A stretch of 64,000 nucleotides of DNA from Rathayibacter sp. VKM Ac-2760 (GTDB taxonomy: Bacteria > Actinomycetota > Actinomycetes > Actinomycetales > Microbacteriaceae). Shown in pieces: positions 15,790 through 23,989 of the stretch. Location: positions 3,534,001 through 3,598,000 of the forward strand of contig NZ_CP047173.1 of the NCBI RefSeq assembly GCF_009834185.1. The letters run 5' to 3'. The first letter of the stretch is position 1. Each line of letters opens with the position of its first letter. The notes beneath the pieces are model-generated. The model was not told where the DNA came from. It searched no databases and was given only the letters and a program-made list of their open reading frames with translations. Position numbers and translations under genes: made by a program.

Positions 15790-17130
15790 CTACTCCTGCG
15801 GGCGCGCTGCCGCCGCGGCCTTCGCGGCGGCGGGCAGCGCGTCCACGATGCGGCCGATCGCCGCGTCGTCGTGCGCGGCCGAGACGAACCACGCCTCGAA
15901 CACCGACGGCGGCAGCGAGACACCCGCGTCGAGCATGGCGTGGAAGAAGGCCGGGTAGCGGAACGACTCCTGCGCCTGCACCTCGGCGTAGTCGCGCACC
16001 GGCCGGCCGAGGTCGGTGAACATGAAGCTGAAGAGGCTGCCCGCGCTCTGCACCGTGTGCGCGACGCCCTCCGCCGAGAGCGCCGCAGAGACCTCGCCTT
16101 GCAGCGTCAGCGACGTCCGGTCGAGCGAGGCGTAGACGGCCTCGTCGGCGAGCTGCAGGGTGCGGATGCCCGCGGCCACGGCGACCGGGTTCCCGGAGAG
16201 CGTGCCCGCCTGGTAGACCGGCCCGAGCGGGGCCAGGTGGTCCATCACGTCCGCGCGGCCGCCGAGCGCGGCGACCGGCATGCCGCCGCCGATGACCTTG
16301 CCGAAGGTGAAGAGGTCGGCGACGTAGGGCGCCTCGGAGTCGCGGTTCTCCAGCCCCCACCAGCCGCCGGCGCTGACGCGGAAGCCGGTCAGCACCTCGT
16401 CCATGATCAGCAGCGAGCCGTTGGCGTGCACCAGCTCGGCGAGTGCGGCGTTGAAGCCCGGCTCGGGCGGGACGACGCCCATGTTCGCGGCGGCCGCCTC
16501 GGTGATCACGGCGGCGATCTCGGAGCCGCGCTCCGCGAGGACCGCCCGCACCGCGTCCAGGTCGTTGTAGGGCAGCACGATCGTCTGCGCCGCCGTCGCC
16601 GCGGTCACCCCGGCCGAGGCGGGCAGCGCGAGCGTCGCGAGGCCCGATCCCGCGTCGGCCAGCAGGCCGTCGGAGTGGCCGTGGTAGTGGCCGGAGAACT
16701 TGATCAGCAGGTCGCGGCCGGTGACGCCGCGGGCGAGGCGGATCGCGGTCATCGTCGCCTCGGTGCCGGTCGAGACCAGCCGCAGCTTCTCGATCGGCGA
16801 CACTCCGCCGGCCGTGATCCGCGCCTCCACCAGCTCGGCCAGCTCGGTCTCGGCCGGGGTCGACGCGCCGAAGGAGAGTCCGCGGGCGGCCGCCTCCTGC
16901 ACCGCGGCGACGACCTCGGGGTGCGCGTGGCCGAGCACGGCCGGACCCCAGGAGCAGACCAGGTCGACGTACTCGCGGCCGTCGGCGTCGGTGATGTACG
17001 GGCCGGTCGCCGACACCATGAACCGCGGGGTGCCACCGACCGAGCGGAAGGCCCTGACCGGCGAGTTGACGCCTCCGGGGATCGCGTGCCGGGCACGCTC
17101 GTACAGGGTGTCGTTCGCGGTGGGAGTCAC
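15790..17130 (-). CDS. hemL: Glutamate-1-semialdehyde 2,1-aminomutase
   Basis: A 446-residue PLP enzyme that converts glutamate-1-semialdehyde to 5-aminolevulinate, the second step of C5 heme synthesis. NSPVRAFRSVGG is near the N-terminus, IMDEVLTGFR holds the Asp that contacts PLP, and FGKVIGGGMP holds the PLP lysine. The length is normal. The GTG start has a -10 box TATCGT 6 nt upstream. It therefore has its own promoter, although hemB ends only 40 bp before it. Confidence 0.96.
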   Translation of the reverse strand: MTPTANDTLYERARHAIPGGVNSPVRAFRSVGGTPRFMVSATGPYITDADGREYVDLVCSWGPAVLGHAHPEVVAAVQEAAARGLSFGASTPAETELAELVEARITAGGVSPIEKLRLVSTGTEATMTAIRLARGVTGRDLLIKFSGHYHGHSDGLLADAGSGLATLALPASAGVTAATAAQTIVLPYNDLDAVRAVLAERGSEIAAVITEAAAANMGVVPPEPGFNAALAELVHANGSLLIMDEVLTGFRVSAGGWWGLENRDSEAPYVADLFTFGKVIGGGMPVAALGGRADVMDHLAPLGPVYQAGTLSGNPVAVAAGIRTLQLADEAVYASLDRTSLTLQGEVSAALSAEGVAHTVQSAGSLFSFMFTDLGRPVRDYAEVQAQESFRYPAFFHAMLDAGVSLPPSVFEAWFVSAAHDDAAIGRIVDALPAAAKAAAAARPQE

Positions 17131-17136
17131 CCGACC

Positions 17137-17142
17137 ACGATA
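17137..17142 (-). promoter_or_regulatory. -10 box of hemL (leaderless)
   Basis: TATCGT on the minus strand, 6 nt before the GTG at 17130. Confidence 0.55.
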
Positions 17143-17170
17143 CGGCGCGGACCCTTCACGGAGGATGTGC

Positions 17171-18142
17171 CTACCTGAGCAGGTCGTTCGCGAGCTCGAC
17201 GGCCCAGTAGGTCAGCACGGCGTCGGCGCCGGCTCGGACGATGCCGGTGACCGACTCGACGATCGCCGCCTCGCGCTGGATCCAGCCGTTCGCGGCGGCC
17301 GCCTCGATCATCGCGTACTCGCCGGACACCTGGTACGCCCAGACCGGCACGTCCGAGATCGCGGCGACGTCGGACAGCACGTCGAGGTACGACATCGCCG
17401 GCTTCACCATCACGACGTCCGCGCCCTCGGCGAGGTCGAGCGTCGCCTCGCGGAGGCCCTCGCGGCGGTTCGCCGGGTCCTGCTGGTAGGTGCGCCGGTC
17501 GCCCTCGAGCGTCGACTGCACGGCCTCGCGGAAAGGGCCGTAGAAGCTGGAGGCGTACTTCGCCGAGTAGGCGAGGATCGCGGTGTCGAGGTGCCCCGCG
17601 CCGTCGAGCGCCGCGCGGATCGCGCCGACCTGGCCGTCCATCATCCCGGAGAGTCCGAGCAGGTGCGAGCCGGCCTCGGCCTGCGCGAGCGCCATCTGCT
17701 CGTAGCGGAGCAGCGTCGCGTCGTTGTCGACCCGGCCGCGCTCGTCGAGCACGCCGCAGTGGCCGTGGTCGGTGAACTCGTCGAGGCAGAGGTCCGTCTG
17801 CACCACGAGGGCGTCGCCGACCTCCTCGACGACGGCGCGGGTGGCGGCGTTGAGCACGCCGTCCGGATCCGTCGCCCCGGAGCCCACCGCATCGCGCGTG
17901 GTCGGCACCCCGAAGAGCATGACGCCGCCGAGTCCGGCCTCGGCCGCCTCGGTCACCGCGCGCCGCACGCTGTCGAGCGACTGGTGCGACACCCCCGGCA
18001 TCGAGCCGATCGGGCGGGGCTCCGTGATCCCCTCGGCGACGAAGAGGGGGAGGACGAGCTGGGCGGGGTGGACGCGCGTCTCCCGCACGAGCCGGCGCAG
18101 GGCCGGCGTGGTGCGGAGGCGCCGCGGGCGGATCGCGGTCAT
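17171..18142 (-). CDS. hemB: Delta-aminolevulinic acid dehydratase (porphobilinogen synthase)
   Basis: A 323-residue enzyme that condenses two 5-aminolevulinates to porphobilinogen. The two Schiff-base lysines lie in AYSAKYASSFYGPF and MVKPAMSYLD. The metal site reads DLCLDEFTDHGHCG. The middle cysteine of the classical Zn triad (CxC) is Asp, a mixed ligand set that I recall in other Actinobacteria. The ATG at 18142 has a -10 box TAGGCT 7 nt upstream. The 18-residue upstream extension is rejected. Confidence 0.96.
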   Translation of the reverse strand: MTAIRPRRLRTTPALRRLVRETRVHPAQLVLPLFVAEGITEPRPIGSMPGVSHQSLDSVRRAVTEAAEAGLGGVMLFGVPTTRDAVGSGATDPDGVLNAATRAVVEEVGDALVVQTDLCLDEFTDHGHCGVLDERGRVDNDATLLRYEQMALAQAEAGSHLLGLSGMMDGQVGAIRAALDGAGHLDTAILAYSAKYASSFYGPFREAVQSTLEGDRRTYQQDPANRREGLREATLDLAEGADVVMVKPAMSYLDVLSDVAAISDVPVWAYQVSGEYAMIEAAAANGWIQREAAIVESVTGIVRAGADAVLTYWAVELANDLLR

Positions 18143-18149
18143 GCCGTCC

Positions 18150-18155
18150 AGCCTA
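18150..18155 (-). promoter_or_regulatory. -10 box of hemB (leaderless)
   Basis: TAGGCT on the minus strand, 7 nt before the ATG at 18142. Confidence 0.55.
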
Positions 18156-18272
18156 AACCGGCCCCGATGGGCACCTTCCGAGTGCAGCAGCCTCATCTCC
18201 TCCCCAGGAGCGGAAGCCGGTCTCTCCTCCCCGGATCGACACTCGGCGCCCTCGCCCGGAGCGGCCGTCGGT

Positions 18273-18278
18273 CATCGT
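18273..18278 (+). promoter_or_regulatory. Possible -10 box of the AbiEi-like gene (leaderless)
   Basis: CATCGT, 6 nt before the GTG at 18285. Confidence 0.35.
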
Positions 18279-18284
18279 CGGCTC

Positions 18285-19163
18285 GTGCACGAACTCGCCT
18301 CTCTCCTCGCCGCGGGCGGCGGCTTCGCTCCCGCGAGGAGCCTTCGCTCCGGCGGCGTCGACCGATCGGCGGTCGAGCGTGCTCTGTCGACGGGCGACAT
18401 CGTTCGCGTGCGTCGCGGCTGGTACGCGTTGGCCGGAGCGCCCGAGGTCGAAGTCGCTGCTGTGCGCGCGGGTGGAGTGCTCACGTGCGTCTCGCTGCTG
18501 CACTCTCTCGGGCTGTGGACCACCGAGCGGCCGGGCTTGCACGTCGCGCTGGGGGACTCCTCCGTCCACTCTCTGCGTCCCGGGGCAGTCGGACATTGGC
18601 GGCGGTGGCCCGGGCAGGGCCGACGCTCGTTCTCGCAGGACGGGATCGGAGCCGCGATCCTGAACCTCCTCACCTGCGTCGGCGAGGACGACGCGATCGT
18701 CACGATCGATTCGGCTCTGAACCTCGGTCTGCTCGATGCCGACGAATTGACCGTTCTCCGTGCGGTCGCTCCAGTCGGGAAGCGGGACCTCTTCGCCCGG
18801 GTCGACGGACGGAGTCAGTCAGGCCTCGAGACGAAGACCCGTCTCAGCATGCGGCGACACAACGTGGTCGTCAGCCCGCAGGTCCTCATCCCCCACGTCG
18901 GCCATGTCGATGACCTGGTCGGCGAGCGGATGGTCCTCGAGAGTGACGGTTTCCGTTACCACTCCACCGCCGAGCAGTTCCGTGAGGACCGGCGACGAGA
19001 CCTCGAGCTCGCGCGGCAGGAGTACCTCTGCATTCGGCTCGACAATCACCAGATCATGGACGACTGGCCTCGTACCGAAGCAGCCCTTTTCGCCATGATC
19101 CGCCGGAACGAGCACCTGTGGACCGCGCCGCAGCGCCGCCGACGGGGTCTGGATCGCCCGTGA
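18285..19163 (+). CDS. AbiEi-type winged-helix protein with a DUF559 / Vsr-like nuclease domain
   Basis: A 292-residue two-domain protein. Residues 1-60 resemble the DNA-binding domain of AbiEi antitoxins (GGVDRSAVERALSTGDIVRV, then RRGWYAL). Residues of about 185-285 look like a DUF559 PD-(D/E)xK nuclease: SGLETKTR, HVDDLVGERMVLESDG, then FRYHST and RRRDLEL. The residues needed for metal binding (Glu, Asp, Glu-x-Asp) are all visible. No AbiEii-type nucleotidyltransferase toxin is adjacent, so it is not a classical AbiE pair. It stands alone on the plus strand inside the heme locus. Its GC content is slightly lower than the neighbours', and transfer is possible. Confidence 0.75.
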   Translation: MHELASLLAAGGGFAPARSLRSGGVDRSAVERALSTGDIVRVRRGWYALAGAPEVEVAAVRAGGVLTCVSLLHSLGLWTTERPGLHVALGDSSVHSLRPGAVGHWRRWPGQGRRSFSQDGIGAAILNLLTCVGEDDAIVTIDSALNLGLLDADELTVLRAVAPVGKRDLFARVDGRSQSGLETKTRLSMRRHNVVVSPQVLIPHVGHVDDLVGERMVLESDGFRYHSTAEQFREDRRRDLELARQEYLCIRLDNHQIMDDWPRTEAALFAMIRRNEHLWTAPQRRRRGLDRP

Positions 19164-19183
19164 GCGTCCGACGGGACAGCGCA

Positions 19184-19264
19184 TCGCTGCACAACGTGAG
19201 CTGAGAGGGGTGTCCCTCCGCTGACAGGCGAGGCCCACCCTTCTCAGCTGACGTTGTGCAGCGA
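19184..19264. repeat. 81-bp palindrome between the AbiEi-like gene and hemD
   Basis: Arms 19184-19212 and 19236-19264 (29 nt each, starting TCGCTGCACAACGT) pair with two mismatched positions around a 23-nt centre. It lies between convergent genes and may terminate both. The length and near-perfection suggest a repeated element rather than a simple terminator. Confidence 0.8.
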
Positions 19265-19274
19265 AACGCACTCG

Positions 19275-20072
19275 TCAGCGGTTCGCGCGCTCCGCGGCGA
19301 CGCGGGCGACCGCGTCGATCAGGGAGGAGGCGGAGCGCTCGTCGGCGACGACGTCGACGCGCAGGCCGAAGGCGCGCGCGTCCTTCGCGGTCTGCGGTCC
19401 GATGGCGGCGACGAGCGTCGATTCGGGGACCGGGCCGAGCTGCTTCTGCACCTGCTCGGCCACACTCCCGGAGGTGATCAGGATCGCGTGGACGGCGCCG
19501 CTCGCGACGTCGCCGACGACCCGGTCCTCCACCTGCACACCGACGGTGCGGTAGGCGACGACCGAGCGGACGTCGTGGCCGATGCGCTTCAGGCCCTCGG
19601 TCAGCAGCGGCTTGGCGATCTCGGAGCGGAGGGTGAGCACCCGGAGCGGATGCTGCCCGCCGGTCGCCTGCTCCCACTCGGCGAGGAGGCCCTTGGCGGA
19701 GTTGTCCTCCGAGGGGACGAGGTCGACGGAGTAGCCGGCCGCCACGAGCGCCGCGGCCGTGGTCTCGCCGACCGCCGCGACCTTAGTGGTCGCCGGCACC
19801 GTGGTGCGGAGGAGGGAGAGGACGTCGACCGTGGTCGCGCTCGTCACCGTCATCCAGTCGAAGGCGCCGGACTCGAGGTCCGCGAGCGCCTGCTCGAGGG
19901 CGGGGAAGTCGTCGGTCGGCGCGAAGTTGATCATGGGGGCGACGACGGGCGACGCTCCCTTGGCACGCAGGGCACCGGCGACGCCGTCACCCCACGGACC
20001 GCCGCGGGGGACCAGCACACGCCAGCCCTGCAACGGCTTCTCCCACTGGGAGTAGGCGGCGGGGACGATCAC
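19275..20072 (-). CDS. hemD: Uroporphyrinogen-III synthase
   Basis: A 265-residue enzyme that cyclises hydroxymethylbilane and inverts ring D to give uroporphyrinogen III. The fold's weak motifs are present: RVLVPRGGPWGDGVAGAL at the start, DWMTVTSATTVDVL in the middle, and LITSGSVAEQV with AIGPQTAKDARAFG near the end. It starts at a GTG that overlaps the hemC stop (GTGA), so the two are coupled. It is the last gene of the hemE-to-hemD transcript. Confidence 0.93.
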   Translation of the reverse strand: MIVPAAYSQWEKPLQGWRVLVPRGGPWGDGVAGALRAKGASPVVAPMINFAPTDDFPALEQALADLESGAFDWMTVTSATTVDVLSLLRTTVPATTKVAAVGETTAAALVAAGYSVDLVPSEDNSAKGLLAEWEQATGGQHPLRVLTLRSEIAKPLLTEGLKRIGHDVRSVVAYRTVGVQVEDRVVGDVASGAVHAILITSGSVAEQVQKQLGPVPESTLVAAIGPQTAKDARAFGLRVDVVADERSASSLIDAVARVAAERANR

Positions 20073-21070
20073 GAAGGGGCTCCCAGGGGTGCGAGACGGG
20101 CGGCACCCGCACCGAGTAGCGCGTCAGCGAGCAGAGAGCCGCAGCGGAACGCGGCTTCGACGACGGGCAGTTCGCGACCACCATACTGCGAATCCGACGA
20201 GTGTCGAACCCCGCCGACCGAACCGTTATCGATCGGCTCCGCCACCTCCCGAGAGAGGGACGCGGAGCCGTCGGCCGCGAAGACGACGCCGCGCAGCACG
20301 ACGCTCCCGCCCTCGATCGCCGCGGAGGCTCCGATCGGTGCCGCGCAGCCCGCCTCGAGCACGGCGAGCAGGGCGCGCTCGGCGGTGATCGCCGCGCGGG
20401 TGGGGGCGTGCTCGACGGCGGCGAGGGCCGCGCGCAGCTCGTCGGTCGGCTCCTCGTCGCGAACCTCGATCGCGAGCGCACCCTGCCCGGGGGCGTGCGG
20501 CGAGACGCCGAAGTCGAGCACCTCGGTGACGGCGTCCGTCCGGCCGAGGCGGCGCAGGCCGGAGAGCGCGAGCACGATCGCGTCGAGCGGCGACGAGCTC
20601 CCCGCCGCGACGCGGCCGAGCCGGGTGTCGATGTTGCCGCGGATGTCCACGATCTCGAGATCGGGGCGGGCGGCGAGCAGCGCCGCCTTCCGCCGCGGAG
20701 AGCCCGTGCCCACCCGAGCCCCCTGAGGCAGGGTCGCGAGGGTGGCTCCGTCGCGGGCGCAGAGCGCGTCGCGCGGGTCCTCGCGCTCGGGCACCGCGCC
20801 GAGGACGAGGCCCTCGACCGGCGCGGTCGGCAGGTCCTTGAGCGAGTGCACGATCGCGTCGCAGCGCCCGGCGAGCAGCGCGTCGCGCAGCGCACTGACG
20901 AAGACGCCGGTGCCGCCGAGCGAGGCGAGCGAGCCGCGCATCCGGTCGCCGTCGGACTCGATGCGCATCAGCTCGACCGGCACGCCGGCGGCCCGCGCCA
21001 TCAGGTCGGCGGTCATCCGGGTCTGCGCCACCGCGAGCGCGCTCGCGCGGGTGCCGACTCGGATGCTCAC
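20069..21070 (-). CDS. hemC: Hydroxymethylbilane synthase (porphobilinogen deaminase)
   Basis: A 333-residue enzyme that joins four porphobilinogens. It shows VGTRASALAVAQT at the N-terminus, HSLKDLPT with a catalytic-site Lys and Asp, GTGSPRRKA, and the dipyrromethane-binding Cys in EAGCAAPIGA. The C-terminal domain is longer and more variable than usual, with a stretch (about 20140-20225) of lower GC, but the frame is intact. It lies 16 bp after hemH and overlaps hemD by GTGA. Confidence 0.95.
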   Translation of the reverse strand: MSIRVGTRASALAVAQTRMTADLMARAAGVPVELMRIESDGDRMRGSLASLGGTGVFVSALRDALLAGRCDAIVHSLKDLPTAPVEGLVLGAVPEREDPRDALCARDGATLATLPQGARVGTGSPRRKAALLAARPDLEIVDIRGNIDTRLGRVAAGSSSPLDAIVLALSGLRRLGRTDAVTEVLDFGVSPHAPGQGALAIEVRDEEPTDELRAALAAVEHAPTRAAITAERALLAVLEAGCAAPIGASAAIEGGSVVLRGVVFAADGSASLSREVAEPIDNGSVGGVRHSSDSQYGGRELPVVEAAFRCGSLLADALLGAGAARLAPLGAPS

Positions 21071-21086
21071 GACTGAGCGCTTCCCG

Positions 21087-22346
21087 TCACGGCGCGATCC
21101 CCGCGAGCGCCGGCTTGAAGCCCGCGCGCACGTTCTCGCAGCAGCCGGGACGGCAGACGTCGTACCAGGGACCGAGCGCCGTCATCGACGGCCGGTCCTC
21201 GACCGGCGTGCCGTTGACCCGCTCCATCACGAGGTCGACGAGCCCGGACACGTAGACCGGGTCGGTGCCCGGCGTCGCGACGCGGACGGCGACGAGGCCG
21301 TGCTCCTCGGAGGTCTCGAGCGCCTCGTTGTCGAGGTCCCACATGACCTCCATGTGGTCGGAGACGAAGCCGAGCGGCACGATCACGAGCGCCTTGCGGC
21401 CCTTCGCGGGCAGCTCTGCGATCGCGTCGTTGATGTCCGGCTCGAGCCACGGCTGGGTGGGCGGGCCGGAGCGGGACTGGTAGACGAGCTGCCACGGCAC
21501 GTCCTCCGCGCCGGCGGCCGCCATCACGACCTCCGCGACCGCGAGGTGCTGCGCCTCGTAGGCTCCGCCGTCACCGAAGTGGTGCACGTCGACGACGGTG
21601 CCGTCCTCGCGCCGCTCGTGCGGTCCGCTGCGCGCGGCGTCGGTGGACGGGATCGAGTGCGTCGCGAAGAGCACCTCGACCTCGGTCGTCGCGTCGAGCC
21701 CGGGCAGGCGCGAGCGCAGCTCGTCGAGCCCGTCGTGCACGGCCTTGACGAACGGCATGACGAAGCCGGGGTGGTCGAAGAACTGGCGGACCTTGTCGAT
21801 CCGCAGCTCGCCCTCGAGGCCGGTCGCGTCGAGCGCCGCCGCGAAGTCCTCGCGGTACTGGCGACAGGAGGAGAACGACGAGTAGGCGCTGGTCGCGATG
21901 GCGATCAGGTTCGAGAAGCCGCGCTCCTTCGCCTCCGTCACCGCCTCGCTCATGTAGGGCGCCCAGTTGCGGTTGCCCCAGAGCACGGGGAGGTCGATGC
22001 CGCGCGTCGCGAGCTCGGCCTCCAGCGCCGCCTTCAGCGCGCGGTTCTGCGCGTTGATCGGGCTGACGCCGCCGAAGTGGCGGTAGTGGTGGGCGACCTC
22101 CTCGAGGCGCTCCTCCGGGATCCCGCGACCGCGCGTGACGTTGCGCAGGAACGGGATGACGTCGTCCTGCCCCTCGGGGCCGCCGAAGCCGGCGAGCAGG
22201 ATCGCGTCGTAGGCGACCGGCTCGCTGACGTGCTCGGGGCCGGAGGCGGCGGCGGGAGTCGCGCCGCGGACGAGGACGCCCTCGGGCACCTCGGGAACGG
22301 ACGCGGCGAAGTCGCGCGCCTCGGGAGCGGGGACGGTGGAGCTCAT
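21087..22346 (-). CDS. hemH: Coproporphyrin III ferrochelatase (HemH/CpfC)
   Basis: A 419-residue ferrochelatase. The company of HemQ and HemY-type oxidase says it inserts iron into coproporphyrin III, as in other Actinobacteria, not protoporphyrin IX. LLAGFGGPEG begins the fold, HHYRHFGGVSPIN follows, and ATHSIP holds the metal-binding His. The N-terminal 40 residues are an extra Pro/Ala-rich extension. The ATG at 22346 overlaps the hemQ stop (ATGA). A longer frame to 22499 is a shadow of hemQ. Confidence 0.95.
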   Translation of the reverse strand: MSSTVPAPEARDFAASVPEVPEGVLVRGATPAAASGPEHVSEPVAYDAILLAGFGGPEGQDDVIPFLRNVTRGRGIPEERLEEVAHHYRHFGGVSPINAQNRALKAALEAELATRGIDLPVLWGNRNWAPYMSEAVTEAKERGFSNLIAIATSAYSSFSSCRQYREDFAAALDATGLEGELRIDKVRQFFDHPGFVMPFVKAVHDGLDELRSRLPGLDATTEVEVLFATHSIPSTDAARSGPHERREDGTVVDVHHFGDGGAYEAQHLAVAEVVMAAAGAEDVPWQLVYQSRSGPPTQPWLEPDINDAIAELPAKGRKALVIVPLGFVSDHMEVMWDLDNEALETSEEHGLVAVRVATPGTDPVYVSGLVDLVMERVNGTPVEDRPSMTALGPWYDVCRPGCCENVRAGFKPALAGIAP

Positions 22347-23119
22347 CGGAGGACCTCGGCGATCTGGTCGGCCTCGATGCGCCGGCCGGTGTAGAAGGGG
22401 ACTTCCTCGCGCACGTGACGGCGGGCCTCGGTGGCTCGCAGGTCGCGCATGAGGTCGACCAGGTTGACGAGCTCCTCGTCCTCGAGCGCGAGGATCCACT
22501 CGTAGTCACCGAGCGAGAACGACGCGACGGTGTTGGTGAGCACGCTGCGGAAGCGCGAGCCCTGGCGGCCGTGCTGCGCGAGCATGCTGCGGCGCTCCTC
22601 CTCGGGGAGGATGTACCACTCGTAGGAGCGGACGAACGGGTAGACCGTCAGCCAGCGGGCCGGCGCCTTGCCGCGCATGTAGGCGGGGAGGTGGTTCGCG
22701 CTGAACTCGGCGTCGCGGTGCACGCCCATCGCGTTCCAGGTGGGCAGCAGCGCGGCGAGCAGCTCGGTGCGGCGCAGCTCGCGGTAGGCGCGCTGCAGCT
22801 CCTCGGGGGCGGGGCCGGTCAGCCACAGCATGATGTCGGCGTCGGCGCGCAGGGCGGAGACGTCGTAGGTGCCGCGGACGGTCACGCCCTCGCCGGCGAG
22901 CCGGGCGACGGCGTCCTCGTAGCGGCCGGCGGCCTGGGCGGCCTCGTCGTCGGAGAGGGTGAACGGACGTGAGGGATCCCTGCGGAGAACCGCCCAGAGC
23001 GTGTATCCCAGGGCCTGATCGGAGTGATCCTGATCGGCGGGGGGCTGCGGCGCCGGAGTTGCGCTCGTGTCGGGGGCGGACTGAACGGGACCCGCCGTTC
23101 CGGCGGTCTGATCGGTCAT
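22343..23119 (-). CDS. hemQ: Coproheme decarboxylase HemQ/ChdC
   Basis: A 258-residue member of the chlorite-dismutase fold family that oxidatively decarboxylates iron-coproporphyrin III to heme b, the final step of the coproporphyrin route. The actinobacterial signatures YPFVRSYEWYILP and LAQHGRQG, the latter with the likely proximal heme His, are present. The first 40 residues are a Pro/Ala/Gln-rich tail. The ATG at 23119 is chosen because the 11-residue upstream extension lacks conservation-like character. A GGAGGG stretch lies about 10 nt upstream. It overlaps hemH. Confidence 0.94.
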   Translation of the reverse strand: MTDQTAGTAGPVQSAPDTSATPAPQPPADQDHSDQALGYTLWAVLRRDPSRPFTLSDDEAAQAAGRYEDAVARLAGEGVTVRGTYDVSALRADADIMLWLTGPAPEELQRAYRELRRTELLAALLPTWNAMGVHRDAEFSANHLPAYMRGKAPARWLTVYPFVRSYEWYILPEEERRSMLAQHGRQGSRFRSVLTNTVASFSLGDYEWILALEDEELVNLVDLMRDLRATEARRHVREEVPFYTGRRIEADQIAEVLR

Positions 23120-23219
23120 TGATCCATCATCCCTCCGCTCGCGTGGATGCACAAAAGCGGGAGGGGCTCTGGCGCCCGGGGGCCGAGGACGCTAGCGATC
23201 CGCGGCCCCGGGCGCCGGG

Positions 23220-23522
23220 TCAGTCCTCGACGACGGCGCGGACGATGCCCCAGACGACGAGCCCGACGGCGGCGGCCGCGCCGGCGGCTCCGGCGATCAG
23301 CGCCTCCGGGTGGTGCTTGCGCACGACGGCGACGCGGCGCTCGAGGCTCCGCTGCACGTTCCGGACCTTGCGCGGCACGTTGACCTTGTACTCGATGGCG
23401 TCGAGCGTCGCCGCGAGCTCGGTGCGCGCCCGCTCGATGTCGGCCTTCAGCTGGCTCGGCTGGAGCTCCGCCGGGTCGACGAAGCGGGGCGTGGTGCTGG
23501 ACACAGCACGATCAGTTGTCAT
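23220..23522 (-). CDS. DUF3618 small membrane protein
   Basis: A 100-residue protein with the DUF3618 pattern: LKADIERARTELAATLDAIE (an amphipathic helix), a basic centre, and one C-terminal membrane helix (about residues 76-95). The function is unknown. It overlaps the holin-like gene by 11 bp and belongs to a three-gene envelope module between hemY and hemQ. Confidence 0.8.
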   Translation of the reverse strand: MTTDRAVSSTTPRFVDPAELQPSQLKADIERARTELAATLDAIEYKVNVPRKVRNVQRSLERRVAVVRKHHPEALIAGAAGAAAAVGLVVWGIVRAVVED

Positions 23523-23925
23523 AGCTGCCGACTCCCTTGAACGCCTGGACGTCCTTCTTGATGCTGTCGATCGAGTCCTGCGGAACGGGCGGGACGGCCT
23601 TCTTGATCGACTTGACGCCGACCAGGATCAGCACGACCGCCACGAGCAGGAAGAACACGGTCACGATCAGCGCCGACAGCCAGGCGGGGAGCCAGGAGGC
23701 GATGCCGATGATCGCGAAGGTGACGAGGGTCGCCCACGCGGTGAGGAGGAAGAAGGCGGCGACCGCGAAGAGCGCGACCGCGAGGCCGGCGCTCTTCGCC
23801 TTGCCGGACAGCTCGTTCTTGAGGGACGCGATCTCGGCCTTCACGAGCTCGATCACGAGACCGGGGAGGTCGCTGACCAGCTCGCCCAGCGACCGGGCGT
23901 TCTTCGGATTGCGTTCGTTCACCAC
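23512..23925 (-). CDS. Actinobacterial holin-X-like / phage_holin_3_6 family membrane protein
   Basis: A 137-residue protein with a soluble N-terminal helix (SLGELVSDLPGLVIELVKAE) and two long membrane helices (about residues 45-70 and 78-105), then a short tail. The family name is by fold only. Chromosomal members are not known to lyse cells. The start is one of two adjacent GTG codons behind GAGGAG. The upstream one (23925) is chosen, and 23922 is as likely. Confidence 0.78.
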   Translation of the reverse strand: MVNERNPKNARSLGELVSDLPGLVIELVKAEIASLKNELSGKAKSAGLAVALFAVAAFFLLTAWATLVTFAIIGIASWLPAWLSALIVTVFFLLVAVVLILVGVKSIKKAVPPVPQDSIDSIKKDVQAFKGVGSYDN

Positions 23926-23989
23926 GGGGGCTCCTCGGAGGGGGGTCGTGCCGGGCCTCGGCCGAACGGACGGCCCGGAGGGATGAGGT

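Noticed and set aside
17724..18284. N-terminal extension of the AbiEi-like gene
   Set aside because: Antisense to hemB and low complexity. The domain begins right at GTG 18285.
20140..20225. Possible frameshift in the hemC C-terminus
   Set aside because: The sequence dips in GC and looks unlike the family, but the frame is continuous, ends in overlap with hemD, and length is normal.
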